DNA from: a virus | IMG/VR virus record: IMGVR_UViG_3300006790_000035 | Location: 1 to 44,492 of that record | DNA: 44,492 nucleotides | Direction: 5' to 3' (one strand) | In this document: positions 39,528 through 44,492 of the stretch, one piece after another | Numbering within the stretch: position 1 is the first letter of the stretch | Layout of the letters: the number at the start of each line of letters is the position of its first letter | Program-made: the position numbers and the translations under genes | The notes under the pieces: model-generated | The model's input: the letters and a program-made list of their open reading frames with translations, nothing else | Database searches by the model: none | Told to the model about the DNA's origin: nothing

Positions 39528-39742
39528 GGGGTGACCTCTTCTGGGACTTCGAAGAAGAAGCGATCGCTCCACTCGAGCTTTCGGTCGGATGCAGCCGCGC
39601 GAATGGCAGTCATGTCCTCATTGGTGAATGGGCCGCCACTCTCCCATCTCGACACACTTGCCTGCGTGCGCCCAATAAGGGCCGCGAACTCGCTCTGCGA
39701 GAGGACAAAAAGCTTGGTACGAATGAAGCGCATCGGGTTCAT
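39524..39742 (-). CDS. Cro-like XRE-family regulator
   Basis: A 72-residue protein. Residues 8-45 are an XRE helix-turn-helix (LFVLSQSEFAALIGRTQASV then SRWESGG). It is divergent from the CI-type repressor gene, and its start codon lies inside the first operator (39741-39754), so binding there would block both transcription and translation of this gene. This is the standard place for Cro. A TATTAT (minus strand, 39757-39752) gives a nearly leaderless transcript if used. The C-terminal end (EWSDRFFFEVPEEVTP) is acidic. Confidence 0.8.
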   Translation of the reverse strand: MNPMRFIRTKLFVLSQSEFAALIGRTQASVSRWESGGPFTNEDMTAIRAAASDRKLEWSDRFFFEVPEEVTP

Positions 39743-39801
39743 ACGTCAACGTATAATACGCATGTGTATATTTGTGCAAGCACAATTATACGCCGACGTA
39801 T
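39741..39801. promoter_or_regulatory. Lytic/lysogenic switch operators O1-O3
   Basis: Three 14-bp sites lie between Cro and the repressor: ATACGTCAACGTAT (39741-39754), ATACGCATGTGTAT (39756-39769) and ATACGCCGACGTAT (39788-39801). Arms ATACG and CGTAT are nearly inverted copies. TTGTGCAAGCACAA (39772-39785) is a separate near-palindrome between O2 and O3. The divergent early promoters must overlap these sites. Confidence 0.8.
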
Positions 39802-39837
39802 TTTTCAGCCTGCGCGCGCAGTGCTACGCGGTTTGCC

Positions 39838-40500
39838 ATGAGCGAAACCGAACGTATGGTTAGGGCCATTCTGGCCAAGAGAAACTGGACCCAGGCACGC
39901 CTTGGTGAGGAGCTGGGGGTGTCGCAGCCGACCATTCAGCGGTGGCTGGGCGGCTCCGTGACGCCTGACACCAAGAATCGCGACAATCTGATCGCACTGC
40001 TAGAGGAAGATGAGGAAACCTCCCACCTGCTGCCAGCTAAGCGCAGCAGAAGTGCCGCCGCCGCCGGCGACATTCCGAATCTGACAATTCACGCAGGCTT
40101 AGGAAGCGGCGGCCTCGAACATATTGAAGTAGATCAGGACGGACGGATTACCGACCCCAACTACCTCGACGGCTACTGGAGCTTTCCGGATACCATAAGA
40201 GCCGGCATGGCTCATCTGCCCAAGACCCACGCGCTGCCTGTCAAAGGCGACAGTATGGAGCCCACCCTCCTTGGTGGGTCGGTTGTCTTTGTGGACACAA
40301 CCCACACCATGCCATCGCCGCCAGACCTCTACGCTGTCGATTACGGTGACGGTCTGATGATCAAACGGATCGAGCTGGTTCCGAGGTCTGACACCGTGAA
40401 GGTGATCTCCGACAACGAGCGTTATTCAACGTATGAGCTTTCTCGCGAGGAATTGCGAGTGTACGGGCGCGTGATCGCATCCTTCCAGTGGCGCCACTGA
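39838..40500 (+). CDS. CI/LexA-type phage repressor with S24 peptidase domain
   Basis: A 220-residue protein. Residues 8-50 are an XRE helix-turn-helix (WTQARLGEELGVSQPTIQRW). The C-terminal S24 domain has the nucleophile Ser139 in VKGDSMEPTLLGG and Lys176 in GLMIKRIEL. The likely self-cleavage point is Ala86-Gly87 in LTIHAGLGSGG, so RecA activation by DNA damage should inactivate it and induce the prophage. Operators flank the gene on both sides. I chose the ATG at 39838; the frame upstream runs through operator O3. Confidence 0.92.
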   Translation: MSETERMVRAILAKRNWTQARLGEELGVSQPTIQRWLGGSVTPDTKNRDNLIALLEEDEETSHLLPAKRSRSAAAAGDIPNLTIHAGLGSGGLEHIEVDQDGRITDPNYLDGYWSFPDTIRAGMAHLPKTHALPVKGDSMEPTLLGGSVVFVDTTHTMPSPPDLYAVDYGDGLMIKRIELVPRSDTVKVISDNERYSTYELSREELRVYGRVIASFQWRH

Positions 40501-40501
40501 A

Positions 40502-40548
40502 ATACGCAGACGTATATTCTGCTTGACGATTATACTTATGCGTATATT
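40502..40548 (+). promoter_or_regulatory. Operators O4-O5 and promoter of the integrase operon
   Basis: ATACGCAGACGTAT (40502-40515) and ATACTTATGCGTAT (40532-40545) match the switch operators. TTGACG (40523-40528), 16 bases and TATTTT (about 40545-40550) form a candidate promoter, and O5 covers its spacer. Repressor bound here should shut off the rightward operon, including integrase. Confidence 0.7.
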
Positions 40549-40579
40549 TTAGCCCCCAGTTTCCCCACTGGAGGGCGCA

Positions 40580-41029
40580 ATGCCACGCACCGAACCAACC
40601 ACCGGCGCCATGATCGCCGATCTCTCGGCCATGATGGCCGAACCGCCGCGCTCCGTCGCCGAGCGCATGGCCGATGTCTATGTCGACGATGCCGAAGCCG
40701 GACGGGTGACCACCAGGGATGACCTCAATCGCCTGGGCTTCTCCGCTGCCGAACTGGCTGAGCACGCGGCCGACGCTTCGAGCATCGCCGCGGCCCGGCT
40801 GAAAAAGCGGGAGGGCCGCGACATTGATGCCAGCCCGGTCAAGTCGCTGGCCGAAGTCGAGCGCGATATCGCCGACATCATCGTCTCCAACCTTCCCGAT
40901 ACGCAGTTCCTGCTCGCCGACTGCCAGGCGCGCGGCATTTCCAAGCAGCAGCTCGATCTGCTCTTCCACCGCGCCCGGGCCCGCGCCGCCCTCACCTTCT
41001 GCCATGCAGATCCTAAGGGAGCGCACTGA
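40580..41029 (+). CDS. First protein of the rightward operon, unknown function
   Basis: A 149-residue, largely helical protein (MIADLSAMMAEPPRSVAERM, ADVYVDDAEAGRVTTRDDLN, RLGFSAAELAEHAADASSIA, SKQQLDLLFHRARARAALTF). GGAGGG lies 6 bases before the ATG. Proteins of this pattern are common in alphaproteobacterial prophages at the start of small-gene clusters and remain hypothetical. It follows the repressor-controlled promoter, so it should be made early after induction or infection. Confidence 0.7.
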   Translation: MPRTEPTTGAMIADLSAMMAEPPRSVAERMADVYVDDAEAGRVTTRDDLNRLGFSAAELAEHAADASSIAAARLKKREGRDIDASPVKSLAEVERDIADIIVSNLPDTQFLLADCQARGISKQQLDLLFHRARARAALTFCHADPKGAH

Positions 41030-41211
41030 TGGGCACATATGCTGTCTATCTCGACCCGATTGCAGAGCGCCGCCTGCTGCGCATTGCGGGCGAGACCAAC
41101 CGCAGGATTGAGGATCTGATCGCCAGTGCGGCCGAGGAGGGAGCTCTTGGTTACTTCCGCCACCGTGCCGACGATCCCGGCCGGCCGCCGCAGCGCCGCG
41201 AGGTGGCGTGA
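41029..41211 (+). CDS. 60-residue protein, possible ribbon-helix-helix
   Basis: It reads MGTYAVYLDPIAERRLLRIA, then GETNRRIEDLIASAAEEGAL. A short beta strand followed by two helices resembles the ribbon-helix-helix fold of CopG-like DNA-binding proteins, but the match is loose. The ATG shares a base with the preceding stop (TGATG). Unknown function. Confidence 0.6.
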   Translation: MGTYAVYLDPIAERRLLRIAGETNRRIEDLIASAAEEGALGYFRHRADDPGRPPQRREVA

Positions 41212-41336
41212 TGGCTTCCCGCACCAAAAAGCGCAGCCGTTCCGGCGCCCACGCCGTCTGCCCGCACTGCAAGAAGCAGCTGCGCGGAGAAAAGGGCCTC
41301 AAGGCTCATATCGCCCAGGAGCACGCCAATGCTTGA
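41211..41336 (+). CDS. 41-residue C2H2 zinc-finger protein
   Basis: The frame runs ATG 41211 to TGA 41336 and encodes MASRTKKRSRSGAHAV, then CPHCKKQLRGEKGLKAH and IAQEHANA. Cys17, Cys20, His33 and His38 have the spacing C-X2-C-X12-H-X4-H of a classical C2H2 finger, with a basic N-terminal arm. Bacterial Ros/MucR fingers have a shorter X9 loop. It is overlapped by both neighbours, which supports expression. It could bind DNA or RNA with the basic arm. Function inferred only from the motif. Confidence 0.7.
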   Translation: MASRTKKRSRSGAHAVCPHCKKQLRGEKGLKAHIAQEHANA

Positions 41337-41424
41337 GCGCGCCGCCAACTTCCTCAATTCCGACGCCGGCCAGTTCTGCGCCGGCGTCCTGGCCCTTGCC
41401 GCACTGATGATGGGAATACGCTGA
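41329..41424 (+). CDS. 31-residue membrane peptide
   Basis: The frame encodes MLERAANFLNSDAGQFCAGV, then LALAALMMGIR. One hydrophobic segment of about 16 residues follows a polar start. It overlaps the zinc-finger gene by 8 bases (ATGCTTGA) and shares its last base with the start of the HD gene (TGATG). Its size and context suggest a real small membrane peptide. Function unknown. Confidence 0.5.
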   Translation: MLERAANFLNSDAGQFCAGVLALAALMMGIR

Positions 41425-42014
41425 TGAACGTCATGCTCCCCAGCCGCTCGCCGTTCTGGAAGGCCATGCCATCCGGGCTCGCTTTCGACTTTGTCGATCC
41501 GCGTCCGGACATGGTCAGTCTCGACGATATCGTGCACAGCCTCAGCCGCACCAATCGCTGGGGCGGCAATGTCGAGCCGGTCACCTATACCGTGGCCCAG
41601 CACAGCCTGCTCACCGCCTCCGCCTGCAAGCTGCCGCAATCCCGCGTCTATGCCCTGCTGCACGACGCGGCCGAGGCCTATATCGGGGATATCCCGACGC
41701 CTCTGAAGCTCTGGATTGCCGACGCCGGCGCCGACATCATGGCGCTGGAAAAGACCATCCTGTTCCAGGCGATCTTTCCCGCCTTCGGCCTGCCCAAGCC
41801 CAACTCGGCCATCTTCGCCGATGTGCACAATGCCGACCAGATCGCCCTGGCAACGGAATATCGCGACATCGTCAAGGGCCGCCATCCCGACTTCACGCCC
41901 AAGGCCCCGCCGCTGCCCGCGCGGGTCAGGTTCATCGCCACCCCGAAGGTGGAAGAACAATTCCGCCTCGCCCTCGAGGGCGCGCTGCGGCCGTTTGGGA
42001 AGGGGGCCGCGTGA
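41424..42014 (+). CDS. HD-domain phosphohydrolase, YfbR-like
   Basis: A 196-residue protein. The HD motif residues are His60 (YTVAQHSLL), His80-Asp81 and Glu84 (ALLHDAAEAYIGDIPTPLK) and Asp138 (NADQIAL). This is the layout of 5'-deoxynucleotidase YfbR and related phage enzymes, which release nucleosides from dNMPs. It could adjust nucleotide pools or degrade signals; the substrate is not shown by sequence. The ATG shares a base with the preceding stop. Confidence 0.85.
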   Translation: MNVMLPSRSPFWKAMPSGLAFDFVDPRPDMVSLDDIVHSLSRTNRWGGNVEPVTYTVAQHSLLTASACKLPQSRVYALLHDAAEAYIGDIPTPLKLWIADAGADIMALEKTILFQAIFPAFGLPKPNSAIFADVHNADQIALATEYRDIVKGRHPDFTPKAPPLPARVRFIATPKVEEQFRLALEGALRPFGKGAA

Positions 42015-42226
42015 TGTCAGAGAAACTTGGTTCGGACATCGCTGTTCGACGCCTTAAGGACGGCAAGTTTCTCTACGCGCGCCGAGGCGTCATGCTGGAG
42101 AGTGAGACGCCCAAGTTCATCTCGACCGTTGATCGGGCGATGATGGCAGTGCGCATCGACATGGGTCTTTCCCTATCGGATGTCGAGTTTGTCACCCGCG
42201 CAAGCCTGCGGGAGAAACGTCAATGA
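42014..42226 (+). CDS. 70-residue protein of unknown function
   Basis: It reads MSEKLGSDIAVRRLKDGKFL, then YARRGVMLESETPKFISTVD and LSLSDVEFVTRASLREKRQ. It looks like a small alpha/beta fold. The ATG at 42014 shares a base with the stop of the HD gene; a GTG at 42011 is also in frame. It overlaps the next tiny gene by ATGA. No family recognised. Confidence 0.6.
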   Translation: MSEKLGSDIAVRRLKDGKFLYARRGVMLESETPKFISTVDRAMMAVRIDMGLSLSDVEFVTRASLREKRQ

Positions 42227-42318
42227 CCGCGCTGCCTCCCGATTTCTTCTTTGGCACCCTTCTGGTCGTCGCCGGTGTCGTGGGCGCCGTCATCCAGCAT
42301 TGGAAGGGCGGGCACTGA
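42223..42318 (+). CDS. 31-residue membrane peptide
   Basis: The frame encodes MTALPPDFFFGTLLVVAGVV, then GAVIQHWKGGH. A single hydrophobic helix of about 18 residues fills most of the peptide. ATGA overlap with the gene before it, and the next gene starts 4 bases after its stop. It is the second tiny membrane peptide in this operon. Function unknown. Confidence 0.5.
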   Translation: MTALPPDFFFGTLLVVAGVVGAVIQHWKGGH

Positions 42319-42482
42319 CGCCATGCCCAGGCCCGCAACCACCAGCTCCCCCAGATTGACAGCAAAGCCACCTGCGCCGCAGCATGATGCCGCGCGGGCT
42401 GCCCTGCTCGCTTTTGTGGAGGCCTTGGCGGAACAGCAGGCCATTGAGGACCATCTGGCGGAGACCGGACAGGATGAAGTCT

Positions 42483-44129
<1,647 letters not shown>

Positions 44130-44164
44130 TCAAACACCCGAGCCTTGCGGCGCGGTGTGAGGGC

Positions 44165-44193
44165 TATATAGGGGGTGAACCGGCAGACCTCAA
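44165..44193 (-). promoter_or_regulatory. tRNA-fMet promoter
   Basis: On the minus strand TTGAGG (44193-44188), a 17-base spacer and TATATA (44170-44165) lie about 35 bases upstream of the tRNA. The spacing is ideal for sigma-70. The region 44194-44372 between this promoter and the reductase gene holds no other gene I can support. Confidence 0.65.
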
Positions 44194-44372
44194 CCCCCTC
44201 CAGCGGTTTCCGTGACGCTTTTTTGACGCTGCCAGCAAAAGCGCCCGATCGCCGGGCTCTGCCCTGTGGAAAAGCCCATTCATCGGTAAATGCCGCTGAA
44301 CATCTTCCATACCAGAGCCCGCTGGTTTAGGGTCCGCCGCGATTCACGCCAAGGGCTTAGGGAACACCGCAT

Positions 44373-44492
44373 ATGAACTTGAAAAAGCTCGGCCGCACAG
44401 ACGTTTCGGTCACCGATATCTGCCTGGGCACCATGACCTGGGGCAGCCAGAACACCGAGGCCGAGGGCCATGCCCAGATCGCCATGGCGCGC
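44373..44492 (+). CDS. Aldo/keto reductase, N-terminal part (host gene)
   Basis: Forty codons from the ATG at 44373 to the window edge. MNLKKLGRTDVSVTDICLGT followed by MTWGSQNTEAEGHAQIAMAR is the start of an aldo/keto reductase. LGxTxxxVxxxCLGTMxWG and the later HxQ helix match the Tas/YajO-like group. The enzyme reduces carbonyls with NADPH in the cytosol. It lies outside the prophage, with no visible link to it. Confidence 0.85.
   Translation, partial: MNLKKLGRTDVSVTDICLGTMTWGSQNTEAEGHAQIAMAR

Overview
The window is a complete prophage of about 43.5 kb (579-44065) integrated at the 3' end of an initiator tRNA-Met gene in a high-GC alphaproteobacterium, with a little host DNA on each side. 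I infer Hyphomicrobiales, possibly a Devosia relative. The reasons are GTA-like tail chaperones, a DUF1515 protein, phage proteins resembling the DNA-binding domains of CtrA and of RegA/ActR, and the GC-rich codon use. The genus is a guess. Host DNA on the left carries the start of a secreted TTHB210-like protein gene and the tRNA's original terminator. Host DNA on the right carries the intact tRNA-fMet, its promoter and the start of an aldo/keto reductase gene.

Most prophage genes read leftward (minus strand). From right to left these are: a Cro-like gene; a tightly overlapping early operon (38971 down to 29308) with a CII-like regulator, two ParB-fold proteins, winged-helix and Fis-type DNA-binding proteins, a Lar-type protein, a zinc-finger/Toprim primase and a D5/SF3 helicase; a Tat-signal protein and a BRO-N antirepressor; an intergenic control region (27574-27986); an HNH nuclease and small and large terminase; portal, HK97 protease and capsid; an SGNH hydrolase; head-tail connectors; tail tube, chaperones, tape measure and tip proteins; a tail fibre; a membrane-anchored NHL propeller; a cargo segment with a SAM methyltransferase and two unknown genes; and the lysis cassette. 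The morphology predicted is a siphovirus.

Rightward (plus strand) genes are the LexA/CI-type repressor (39838-40500) and an operon of small genes ending in a large serine integrase (42483-44096). Five copies of a 14-bp operator (consensus close to ATACGYNNACGTAT) lie in two clusters on either side of the repressor gene. The repressor therefore probably controls both the leftward lytic genes and the rightward integrase operon.

The attachment site is the most informative part. The 13-bp core TGGTTGCGGGAGC is present at both ends, and joining the ends recreates an imperfect palindrome typical of serine-integrase attP. The phage replaced the tRNA's terminator with a look-alike that lies inside the integrase reading frame. 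Integration also changes the last residues of the integrase. The displaced host terminator now sits downstream of the phage late operon.
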